Below, one piece after another: positions 34,857 to 42,457 of a DNA stretch of 64,000 nt. The DNA lies in NCBI GenBank assembly GCA_035560815.1, contig DATMYR010000045.1:124001-188000 (forward strand), read 5' to 3'. The number at the start of each line of letters is the position of its first letter. Positions within the stretch are counted from its first letter, which is position 1. The position numbers and the translations under genes are program-made. The notes under the pieces were generated by a model, which saw only the letters and a program-made list of their open reading frames with translations, did not search any database and had not been told where the DNA came from. The stretch is from UBA5314 sp035560815 (GTDB lineage: Bacteria; Bacillota; Syntrophomonadia; Syntrophomonadales; Syntrophomonadaceae).

Positions 34857-35576
34857 GTGGCCAGCAAGAATTCCGCGCCGGGTTTCGCCTGGACGCCCGT
34901 TTTACTTGTAATCGCCTTGCTGCTGATTGTTATTGTCCGGGGGGGCGGCGCGCCCTCACCTGATTCCAGACAGCCCATAAGCTCCACTCAGGAAACCGGT
35001 CAATTCTTTGATCTGGATCAAGACGGTTCCCTGGAGCACTACGTTTTAAGCCGGGGAAGGCTGAGCATCAGCGAAAAGGGGAAGATGCTGTGGGAATCTT
35101 CCCCGGACTGGCAGGTGGATTCCTTCGCTCTGGGGGATGCCAACAATGACGGGCAGAAGGATCTCTTACTCGTGGTTTGGAAAGCAGGAAGCTTTGGCCG
35201 GGACAAACCTTTCTGGCTGACCGGTCCCGATCGAGAGCGAAGCAACCATCTCTTTGTTTTTGATTTAATAAAGAAAAAGCCCAAACCGGTCTGGATGTCG
35301 TCGGCTTTGGATGAGCCGATTTTATCCTTAGAGGTGAAAGACGTAAATCAGGACGGTAAAAACGAGTTAGTGGTGCAGGAAAAAACCCGGGTCAATGCTC
35401 CTTTCGTATTGGCCTCCCCTTGCCGGGCCGCTGTCCTCATGCAGTGGCAGGACTGGGGGTTTTACCGGCTTGATCCTACAGAGCCACTCGATCCATTACA
35501 GTCAGGTCTTTTAGGCGGGCCCTTCTTAGGGCAGATAATCCTCCCGGATGGGAGCAAAAACCTCCAGGGCTACTGA
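34857..35576 (+). CDS. membrane-anchored FG-GAP/VCBS-like repeat protein
   Basis: 239 residues from a GTG at 34857, 5 bp after the DUF3160 stop. One N-terminal transmembrane helix (PVLLVIALLLIVIV) leads to an extracellular part with three Asp-rich repeats FDLDQDGSLEH, GDANNDGQKDL and VKDVNQDGKNEL, the Ca-binding-like loops of FG-GAP/VCBS propellers. The repeat number is too low for a full seven-blade propeller. The 3' end overlaps the convergent cupin gene by 51 bp. The ribosome site is weak, so coupling to the upstream gene is likely. Function unknown. Confidence 0.75.
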   Translation: MASKNSAPGFAWTPVLLVIALLLIVIVRGGGAPSPDSRQPISSTQETGQFFDLDQDGSLEHYVLSRGRLSISEKGKMLWESSPDWQVDSFALGDANNDGQKDLLLVVWKAGSFGRDKPFWLTGPDRERSNHLFVFDLIKKKPKPVWMSSALDEPILSLEVKDVNQDGKNELVVQEKTRVNAPFVLASPCRAAVLMQWQDWGFYRLDPTEPLDPLQSGLLGGPFLGQIILPDGSKNLQGY

Positions 35577-35849
35577 ATCTAGAAGAGGCTGGGCGCCATG
35601 TTCAACCCCTCCAGGAATGGTCCAGCTGTCTCCCGGGTTTACTTCAAAGGTCTCACTGCCGATCGAAAGCAGCATTCGCCCCGACACCAGGTACCCGGTT
35701 TGCTCCTGGCCATGCTGGTGCACGGGAAGCAGGGCATCCTTGGCCAAAATGAACTCACTCATCAAGGTTTGTTCACCATAGACCAGCGTCTTGCGCTGAA
35801 TCCCCGGTAATACCTTGATAAAACCCTGTTCAGCTTTTTTTGAAAACAT
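35526..35849 (-). CDS. cupin domain protein
   Basis: 107 residues from ATG 35849 (GGGGGA seven bases upstream). Cupin motif 1 is LLPVHQHGQEQTGYLVSG with two His and Glu/Gln as metal ligands, and motif 2 is PGDSWTIPGGVEHGAQPL with the third His, so a metal-bound cupin is likely. The frame runs on to 36170 but that part opposes the DUF2284 gene and is not protein-like. Its last 51 bp overlap the end of the plus-strand VCBS-like gene. Reaction unknown. Confidence 0.82.
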   Translation of the reverse strand: MFSKKAEQGFIKVLPGIQRKTLVYGEQTLMSEFILAKDALLPVHQHGQEQTGYLVSGRMLLSIGSETFEVNPGDSWTIPGGVEHGAQPLLDSVALEVFAPIREDYLP

Positions 35850-35941
35850 TCTCATTCCCCCATAAACATAGTATTTATTAAAAGTAGCAAGTTTCAACTT
35901 GCCATATCCCCAGATCTGCAAAGCATCAGGAGGTGTATCCT

Positions 35942-36670
35942 GTGTGGTATATCTATACAACCGGGGGAGGTAGTCATTATCCCTTGGAGCTGGGATACCG
36001 GGCCATGTCCAGCGCAGAAATTGTCCACGATTACGACCGGTTGACCATATTCTGTAAGGATGGTTGTGAAAGCTATAACTCCGGAGGCTGCCCGCCCTGG
36101 GCCCCCCGTTTTGAGGTTGTTCAGGAACAATATCCTTATGCCGTCCTGGTTTTTGCCCGTTTCTATACACGCTTCCTGCCCGAGCAATTCAGGTCTTCTC
36201 CTAATCCCTCCACACATTACCGCTTCCAGGACATAATCCTTACCCGCCTTCTCTCTCACCTGGGATATCGTGTGCGGAGCTCCTGCGGGGGTCAAGCTAT
36301 ATTCCTCAATGCCGGCCACTGTCCGGGCTGCGGCGATACTCCCTGCAGTTTTCTCCTGGGTGAACAGAGCTGCCGCAATTCCAGAGCCCGAGTTTTTAAT
36401 ATCGGTGCGACCGGTATAGACGCTGAAGCCACCATGAGGAAATTCTTCGGCATCCAGTTGCAGTGGCAAACCCGGGGTGCTCATCAGGAGGTGGAATACA
36501 TCATCAAGGTGATGGGGTTCTTCACCACAAACAGCAGGGAGCAGAATAACATCCTGGACCAGATTCCAGGAGCTCTCAAACATCTGCCCTCCACCCACCT
36601 GGCACTGGACGACAGCATACTCTATGCGGTGCTAAAGGAAAAGCTGACTGTACAATATCTCCAGGGCTGA
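35942..36670 (+). CDS. DUF2284 cysteine-rich metal-binding protein
   Basis: 242 residues from a GTG at 35942 with AGGAGG eight bases upstream. Cysteine motifs: CKDGCESYNSGGCPPWAP near the N-terminus, CGGQ and HCPGCGDTPC in the middle, matching DUF2284 predicted metal-binding proteins, which probably bind Fe-S or zinc. Family members are common in anaerobes and are sometimes linked to corrinoid or electron-transfer genes. It is divergent from the cupin gene with about 90 bp between starts. Function unknown. Confidence 0.83.
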   Translation: MWYIYTTGGGSHYPLELGYRAMSSAEIVHDYDRLTIFCKDGCESYNSGGCPPWAPRFEVVQEQYPYAVLVFARFYTRFLPEQFRSSPNPSTHYRFQDIILTRLLSHLGYRVRSSCGGQAIFLNAGHCPGCGDTPCSFLLGEQSCRNSRARVFNIGATGIDAEATMRKFFGIQLQWQTRGAHQEVEYIIKVMGFFTTNSREQNNILDQIPGALKHLPSTHLALDDSILYAVLKEKLTVQYLQG

Positions 36671-36707
36671 CCTCCGCCTAGCTCCGCTCATCAAACCGAA
36701 TTCCCGG

Positions 36708-37445
36708 CTACAAATCACGCTCCCAGCGTTCCGCACCTTCTGCATGGCCATGTTGAAGGAGGGAAGCCAGGTACTGCAGGGCTTCCCAGGCATCCCCGAC
36801 CGGATAATAAAAGGCATTCCAATTTTCGCTATCCTCCCCATCATGGTTGGGGATTACCCAGTCAAATTGCCAGGCCAGGCCTAGCTCTATTGCTGCGCTT
36901 TTGGCTCGCTTCTCGATGTTTTCCAGGTCGGGCAAAGACAGAATGCCTTTCTGCTTGTTGGTGCGGCGCAGGAGCTTGCGGCGCATTATATCGATCACCA
37001 TCTGCTCCAGGTCAACAGACTGTTCTTTCAACCAGATAACCTCAGCCCGCGAAAGAGGCGAGAGGAAAATCCTGAGCATAGGAACCAGGTCCAGCTCGGG
37101 CAGCTCCCACAGGGCTTCCGGGACAAAGGGATTGCCTTCAAAAAATACGTTCTCACCCCGTTGGAGCATCGAGGTCAGACCATCCAGGTCTAGACCCTGC
37201 AAATCGCCCCTGACATCCAGTAAGACAAAGTTCTCCTTTCCGCCCAGGGCTTCCATCTCCTCCCGGGAGCGAAAGTAGTAGTCTACACCTTCTCTTTCAC
37301 CGGGGCGGGGCGGGCGGCTGTTATACAAGACCAATTTGTGCAGGGTTTGCTCCAGATCAGGATAGAAGTTCTTCAAGGCTTGACATAAAGGCCCTTTCCC
37401 GACGCATGAGGGTCCACTCAACATGATGAACCTGCCGTTTTTCAT
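36708..37445 (-). CDS. guanylate kinase-like P-loop protein
   Basis: 245 residues. The N-terminus SGPSCVGKGPLCQAL is a guanylate-kinase P-loop in which the usual Ser/Thr after GK is glycine, and YNSRPPRPGEREGVDYYF matches the GMP-binding loop. Housekeeping Gmk is near 200 residues with GPSGVGKGT; this is longer by some 40 and diverged in the C-terminal half. It may be a paralogue with another nucleotide role. Strand and spacing suggest it is separate from the ABC genes (92 bp gap). Confidence 0.75.
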   Translation of the reverse strand: MKNGRFIMLSGPSCVGKGPLCQALKNFYPDLEQTLHKLVLYNSRPPRPGEREGVDYYFRSREEMEALGGKENFVLLDVRGDLQGLDLDGLTSMLQRGENVFFEGNPFVPEALWELPELDLVPMLRIFLSPLSRAEVIWLKEQSVDLEQMVIDIMRRKLLRRTNKQKGILSLPDLENIEKRAKSAAIELGLAWQFDWVIPNHDGEDSENWNAFYYPVGDAWEALQYLASLLQHGHAEGAERWERDL

Positions 37446-37537
37446 TCACCCCAGCACCTTCCTAAATGGTTTATGAATTTCATTTTCCTACCATATAGAT
37501 GATATTCATATCGCTTGTACTTACATGATTTTTCAGA

Positions 37538-38329
37538 TCAGTCAATCATCCTCCTGGTCAAACCCTTTACCGCCAGCCAGCCAGTCAAAACAATGAAGAC
37601 CAGGCAGTATAGAAGATCCCACAGCAGATACGTTCCCAACTGGTTGGGTACGCAGAAAGCGCGGGCCATGCGCACCACATGGGTCAGAGGAATGATTTCG
37701 GCCACATACTGCATGCTCTTGGGCAGGTTTTCCAGGGGAAATACTGCTCCGGAAAAGAAAAACATGGGTGATAATAAACCGGTGAAGTAGAAGTTGAAAT
37801 GGTTGATGTTGCGAACCATACTGGTGATCCACATAGATAGAGTTCCGAACATAACCCCGCAGACAAAGCCCACCAGAGCAGCCGCAATGCTCAGGGGATA
37901 ATGAATAATACCCGCCACCCAGGTGACCAAGAGAACCGCCAGGGAAAAGATAAAGCCTTTGGTTCCAGCAAAGATAATTTCCCCGCCGATCAGATCAATC
38001 GGTGATAGGGGCGCACCCAGCATGCCATCATAGACTTTGTCATACTCAAGGCGCACAAAAGTACCGTAGGTGCACTCAAAAGCGGCGGTATACATAGAAC
38101 TGGTCACAATGATGCCGCTGGCTAAAAATAAAATATAACTCATGGATCCCATGGTCTGGATGTAGGAGCCAAAGCCGATACCCAATCCAACCAGCATGAT
38201 CAGGGGCTCCAGGAGAGGCGGAAAGGCATTGCTCCAGAAATTCGAATCATAAACCCTTTCATGCCGGTACCAGACACTGAATATTCTTCTCCACGGGGAT
38301 GGTGGTTGATGTTGCCTATTGTAGCTCAT
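37538..38329 (-). CDS. ABC-2 type transporter permease (NodJ/DrrB-like)
   Basis: 263 residues with six hydrophobic segments; LDVAFSxxxG-type ABC-2 signature replaced here by FFSGAVFPLENLPKSMQYVAE and IPLTHVVRMARAFC, typical for NodJ-like permeases. It overlaps the upstream ATPase gene by 14 bp, giving a two-gene exporter. The substrate is unknown; relatives export lipo-oligosaccharides, antibiotics or lipids. Confidence 0.9.
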   Translation of the reverse strand: MSYNRQHQPPSPWRRIFSVWYRHERVYDSNFWSNAFPPLLEPLIMLVGLGIGFGSYIQTMGSMSYILFLASGIIVTSSMYTAAFECTYGTFVRLEYDKVYDGMLGAPLSPIDLIGGEIIFAGTKGFIFSLAVLLVTWVAGIIHYPLSIAAALVGFVCGVMFGTLSMWITSMVRNINHFNFYFTGLLSPMFFFSGAVFPLENLPKSMQYVAEIIPLTHVVRMARAFCVPNQLGTYLLWDLLYCLVFIVLTGWLAVKGLTRRMID

Positions 38330-39251
38330 TCAAGGTCCTCCCGGTAACATTGAGAAATAGGTCCTCCAAATTCGCCTGACGGATGTGATAACCGTCGACT
38401 TTCAAGGTCTCTCCCAGGCGGGTCAACTCTTCCTGGTCATTGCCGTAAACTAAAAGAGCATCCGCGAAAATTTCGAACCGAATTCCGGGCGTAATGCTGC
38501 TTTGCAGGGAGTCCAGGCGCTCCTGCTCCAGACCGTAAATCTCCATTACATAAACCTCAAGATGATCTGACAACAGGCTCCGGGGATCACCTTCCAAGAG
38601 CTTCTTACCTTTGTCCATAATAATGATGCGGTCGCAGATTTGAAAAGCTTCTTCCATATAATGAGTGGTTAACAAAATCGTCACACCCATATCCTTGAGT
38701 TCCCGGAGCTTATTCCAGATAAGGTGCCGGACCTGGGGATCCAGTCCGGTGGTGGGTTCATCCAGGATCAAGAGCCGGGGTTGATTCATCAAGGCCCGCG
38801 CAATGGTCAGCCTTCGCTGCATGCCACCGGAGAGCTCCTTGATCTTGACCCGGGCTTTATCTTGAAGCTCCATGAACTCCAGCAACTCTGCAATCCGGTT
38901 TTTGGCTTCCCGGGGATGGAGTCCGTAGAATTTAGAATATATGTAGAGATTGTCGCTGACATTTAATTCGCTGTCCAGATTGTCTTCCTGAGGCACAATT
39001 CCGGAAAGAGCCTTGATCATTAAGGCCTGTTTCCCCGGATGGCAGCCGAAAACACTGATCAACGTATCTTTGCACAAATCGGGTTTTGCTTTTCCGTAGA
39101 TAATTTTCATGGTAGTGGTTTTGCCTGCACCGTTGGGCCCCAGGAATCCGAAACATTCGCCTGCCTCAACAGTAAAATCCAGTTGATCAACCGCAGTCAA
39201 AGGACCGTAGGATTTGTTTAACTTGCGCACTTGAATGGCTGTCTCTTTCAT
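38316..39251 (-). CDS. ABC transporter ATP-binding protein (NodI/DrrA-like)
   Basis: 311 residues. Walker A GPNGAGKTT, signature LSGGMQRRLTIARAL, Walker B LLILDEPTTGLDP and the H-loop LTTHYMEEA are all intact. The extra C-terminal region (about 225-311) is the DrrA-type extension. Pairs with the overlapping permease gene to form a homodimeric-type exporter. The ATG lies within 10 bp of GGGGAGG on the minus strand. Confidence 0.94.
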   Translation of the reverse strand: MKETAIQVRKLNKSYGPLTAVDQLDFTVEAGECFGFLGPNGAGKTTTMKIIYGKAKPDLCKDTLISVFGCHPGKQALMIKALSGIVPQEDNLDSELNVSDNLYIYSKFYGLHPREAKNRIAELLEFMELQDKARVKIKELSGGMQRRLTIARALMNQPRLLILDEPTTGLDPQVRHLIWNKLRELKDMGVTILLTTHYMEEAFQICDRIIIMDKGKKLLEGDPRSLLSDHLEVYVMEIYGLEQERLDSLQSSITPGIRFEIFADALLVYGNDQEELTRLGETLKVDGYHIRQANLEDLFLNVTGRTLNELQ

Positions 39252-39851
39252 GCCTGCCTCCCCTTCTTGCAGTCCTAGGCCTGGTTTCGAGGTTGGTAGT
39301 CTGCCCTATCTATTTTGATCCATTATTACCTCTTCATACCATACCAGATTATAAAAGACAGGAAAACCTTTACAGGAACACATCCCCTTAAATGTATTTA
39401 TTCGGTATTGCATCATCCCTCTGCCCTTCATTTTTTTCATGAGAAAATGAAAGCTTTCACAATTGTCAGAAAATTCCGAAAATATATTGACATTGGGTAC
39501 AAGCAAGTCTACACTGAAGCTACCAGGAAGATGAATCGATTGAGATTCAAAATCCTGAGTCACCGGGAAGAACGGACCAAGTTCTTCAAACAAATGAAAG
39601 GGCCTCGGGATAGGATGGTAGAAAGGCAAGCAATGCCTCATCACCCGGTTGGTTTCCCCGGTAAGGCGGGAGAGGAACAAGGAACGATTGGACCAGGTGA
39701 AAAAAACAGGGGAGGTACTGCATGAACAGTACGATGTCTCCAAAGTAAGAGGGCCGGCGCTGAAAGGTGCAGGTCCTCTTACATTTTGGTGAGGCCTCCA
39801 CCCCTTTTTCCTCTTCAAACAGTTATCCGGAGACGGTACGTATATTCTCTG
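39252..39851. other. 600-bp region without a convincing gene
   Basis: Overlapping frames on both strands (39315-39725 plus, 39306-39818 minus) lack ribosome sites and protein-like sequence. The right part has a strong GGAGGT (39711) before a tiny 8-codon frame at 39722-39748 that runs into a long inverted repeat (39740-39789). It may be decayed coding DNA. Confidence 0.4.
39740..39789 (+). repeat. long imperfect inverted repeat
   Basis: Arms 39740-39755 and 39772-39789 pair through GTAAGAGG/CCTCTTAC and flanking bases with a small bulge and a 16-nt loop. A T-rich stretch follows some 15 bp later. Possible terminator or attenuator; no plus-strand gene follows for 2.6 kb. Confidence 0.45.
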
Positions 39852-41267
39852 TCAATGGGAGAGGTGGGTTGATTTCATATCATTGCGGCGTTTTTCTTTG
39901 ACTACCGGCAAAGTGATAGCCACTGCACCCCCACCCTGGGTCTCATTATAGAGCCTTATCTCTCCCCCGTGTTCGGCAACAATTTTCTGCACTATGGTAA
40001 GACCGAGCCCCGAACCTTCTTTGGCTCCTGAGAAAAAATAATCAAAAGCATGCTCCAAATCTTCTGGTGAAAAACCCGGGCCGTCATCCAGGACCTTGAT
40101 CAAGACCCGGGTCTGCTCTTCAAGGAGGGAAGCCTGCACACTGACCCGTTTATGGGCATGGCGGATGGCGTTGGACAATAAATTGACAAAAAGACTGTGC
40201 AGTTGGTCCCAATCCCCGACCACCCAGCAGTTGGGCTCCACTTCCGATCCAACCTGCACTCCTTTTTCCAGGGCATAGCCACCTGCAGTCTCTACAGCAT
40301 CTTGTACGATGTAGCATAGGTCGTGGGGTAAGAAGTAAGTGTTATGGGGCTCTTCCAGGATGGTGATATCGATCATATTATCTATGACATTTCGCAAACG
40401 CAGACTTTCTTTATGAATGATCTCGATGGCGTTGTCCAGCGCTGCACCGGTAAAGACCCCATCCCGAATTCCTTCCGCATACCCGTTGATGCTCATCAGG
40501 GGGGTTTTCATTTCGTGGGAAGCGTTCTGGAAAAAGCGGCGCCGACCCTCATCATAATCCTTTAATCGGTCGGCCATTTGATTAAATGCTTCAGCCAGTT
40601 TGGCCAGCTCATCACCTGATTTAACCTCCAGGCGAACATCAAACTGTCGATTGCCCAGGGCCTGGGTGTATTTTTCCAGGGCTCTCAGCGGTCTTACCAG
40701 ATAACGGATTAAAAAGAAGGCAATGATAAGGGCTATGGTCAGGGCAGCAAACAAGCTGCCGAAAATCATAAAAAGTGTCTCTCGATACGTTTCCTTTAGG
40801 GTATTAATTGAAACAAGGGTTAATACTGTGCTCCCCAGACCTGTTGGAGCTTCTGCAGACAAATAGCGTCCATTATTAAAAATATTGACATCATTTTTAT
40901 CAAAAACCTTCGCTTCCCGCAAAGGTTCGGACAATTGGTCGACTGGCTGGCCGACATCGAACTGTCCCCCGGGGCGACTACTGACGGTGATCACATCCCG
41001 ATAGTCGATCAGCATATAATCACTCTCGACGGAGCGCCCCAGTAATAAAAGGTTTAAAGGCAGATCGTGCCCGGGTGAAACTTGAGACCCTGATCCGATA
41101 GCACGTGCGATTTCCCTGGCCTGTTCTTCCAGACCGACTTGGGCACGTTTTTCCATAACACCAACCAGTAATGGATAGTAGGCTAAGGCGGTTACTAGAA
41201 AAGCGACCCCCACTACTGATAAGTAACTTATTAATATTTTAGTAGATATGCTTTTCCACTTGTGCAT
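39852..41267 (-). CDS. HAMP-domain sensor histidine kinase
   Basis: 471 residues: transmembrane helix near 10-32, extracellular sensor part about 33-160, second helix about 162-188, HAMP about 190-240, HisKA with ASHEMKTPLMSINGYAEG and HATPase with N box and GSGLGLTIVQKIVAEHGG. It overlaps the response regulator by 29 bp. OmpR/EnvZ-type two-component unit. The sensed signal is unknown; no obvious target is encoded next to it, apart from the ABC exporter downstream on the same strand. Confidence 0.94.
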   Translation of the reverse strand: MHKWKSISTKILISYLSVVGVAFLVTALAYYPLLVGVMEKRAQVGLEEQAREIARAIGSGSQVSPGHDLPLNLLLLGRSVESDYMLIDYRDVITVSSRPGGQFDVGQPVDQLSEPLREAKVFDKNDVNIFNNGRYLSAEAPTGLGSTVLTLVSINTLKETYRETLFMIFGSLFAALTIALIIAFFLIRYLVRPLRALEKYTQALGNRQFDVRLEVKSGDELAKLAEAFNQMADRLKDYDEGRRRFFQNASHEMKTPLMSINGYAEGIRDGVFTGAALDNAIEIIHKESLRLRNVIDNMIDITILEEPHNTYFLPHDLCYIVQDAVETAGGYALEKGVQVGSEVEPNCWVVGDWDQLHSLFVNLLSNAIRHAHKRVSVQASLLEEQTRVLIKVLDDGPGFSPEDLEHAFDYFFSGAKEGSGLGLTIVQKIVAEHGGEIRLYNETQGGGAVAITLPVVKEKRRNDMKSTHLSH

Positions 41268-41934
41268 TTAAACGATACCCGTATCCCCAGATCGTGTGAA
41301 TGTTCACTTCCGATCCGTGCTCCTTTAGCTTTCTGCGCAATCGTTTGATTGAATCGTCGACCGCGCGCTCGCTTCCTTCGTAGTCATATCCCCATACCCG
41401 GTCCAGCAGCTCCTGGCGGTTGAATGTTCTCTGGGGGTGCTGCACCAGTAAGGCTAAGAGCTCGTATTCTCTGTTGGTAATGGTAAATTCGCGTTTGCCA
41501 ATCAGGACCAAACGGTCACCAGGGATCAATTTAAGATTGCCCGCCTGAAGATAGCATTGCGGATCGGGCGGAGCCAGCGTGCGGCGAAAGACTGAGCGCA
41601 CCCGGGCAACCAATTCACCTGGACTAAAAGGTTTGGGCAGGTAGTCGTCTCCTCCGATTTCAAGCCCGGCGATCCGGTCCAGCGCCTTTCTGCGCGCAGA
41701 GATAAAAATCACCGGAACCCCGCTGTGCTGCCTGATTCCCCGGCAGAATTCCAGTCCGTCTTGGCCGGGCAGCATAATGTCCAGGATAAACATATCCGGG
41801 TAGCCTGATTCCAAACGCTGGGATAGCTGCTCAACACTGCTGAAAGACTCCACGACAAAACCCTCATTTTGCAGATAGTGCGAAATCAACAGCCGGATAT
41901 TCTCTTCATCATCAACCACGAATATACTGCTCAA
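41239..41934 (-). CDS. OmpR-family response regulator
   Basis: 231 residues from a TTG at 41934, selected because AAGGAG lies eight bases upstream. Receiver: VVDDEEN, phospho-Asp in ILDIMLPGQDG, Lys in YLPKPFSPGEL. C-terminal winged helix: LLALLVQHPQRTFNRQELLDRVWG and IHTIWGYGYRL. It forms an overlapping pair with the HAMP kinase. A 24-bp dyad that covers a TATAAT lies 37 bp upstream and is a likely control site. Confidence 0.93.
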   Translation of the reverse strand: MSSIFVVDDEENIRLLISHYLQNEGFVVESFSSVEQLSQRLESGYPDMFILDIMLPGQDGLEFCRGIRQHSGVPVIFISARRKALDRIAGLEIGGDDYLPKPFSPGELVARVRSVFRRTLAPPDPQCYLQAGNLKLIPGDRLVLIGKREFTITNREYELLALLVQHPQRTFNRQELLDRVWGYDYEGSERAVDDSIKRLRRKLKEHGSEVNIHTIWGYGYRLNAQVEKHIY

Positions 41935-41970
41935 AAATAATGCTCCTTGCTCAACACGATGACTTACAAC

Positions 41971-41994
41971 CCACATTATAAAACAATAATGTGG
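41971..41994 (-). promoter_or_regulatory. dyad over the -10 box of the response regulator promoter
   Basis: CCACATTAT and ATAATGTGG are perfect 9-bp arms with a 6-bp spacer. On the minus strand the dyad includes TATAAT (41975-41980) but no good -35. A third CCACATT copy lies at 42048-42054. The position suggests autoregulation or repression of the two-component operon. Confidence 0.6.
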
Positions 41995-42221
41995 CAAAAA
42001 ATATGCTTATAGATTGCCGATAAAAAATATTGGGCACCCTAATTCTGCCACATTTACAGTTTATCATTAGGGCATGGTAGGATAATAAATGAAAAGATTC
42101 GTCAACCCGGGTGGATAACCCGGATTGCTGGCATCCACCCATTTCATAGCAATGCTCACGGGGAAGTGAATATTTAGTGGACATTTAGCAGAATATTTTT
42201 TCAACGATCATCAGCCACAGC

Positions 42222-42352
42222 ATGCGCTGAATCTCTCTCGGCACAGAGAGCGGGGGAACCAAGAGTGGGGTGAATCCGCAAGCGGTAGGGAATCCCTTAT
42301 CCCGAACCCGTCAGCTAACCTCGCAAGCGCTAAAAAGGGAATCCGAGGTTAA
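42222..42352 (+). ncRNA. c-di-AMP riboswitch (ydaO-yuaA class)
   Basis: Conserved blocks of the class occur in order: CGCTGAATCT, GCGGGGGAACCAA, GGGGTGAATCCGC, CCCGAACCCGTCAGCTAACC and TCGCAAGCGC; the first and last can pair as P1. In known examples c-di-AMP binding turns expression off. A terminator follows at 42364 and an alternative pairing of GGTTA (42347-42351) with TAACC (42365-42369) offers a switch. The gene controlled is the aminomutase homologue at 42458. Confidence 0.93.
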
Positions 42353-42363
42353 TACTTTGCCTG

Positions 42364-42398
42364 ATAACCACGGGGTCTTCCTTTGGTTATTTTTGTTT
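42364..42398 (+). terminator. riboswitch expression-platform terminator
   Basis: ATAACCA (42364-42370) pairs with TGGTTAT (42384-42390) and is followed by TTTTTGTTT. It lies between the c-di-AMP aptamer and the start of the downstream gene, as expected for a transcriptional off-switch. Confidence 0.8.
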
Positions 42399-42457
42399 AA
42401 GTTCTCGGCCCTTTTCGATTATGACCATTCCTGAAGGATTTTGTGAGGAGTGATAGC

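Noticed and set aside
39315..39725. Possible transposase remnant
   Set aside because: Some basic residues suggested an integrase fragment, but no DDE or HTH motif can be seen.
39306..39818. 170-codon minus-strand frame opposite a 136-codon plus-strand frame
   Set aside because: Neither has a ribosome site or protein-like composition and they overlap each other.
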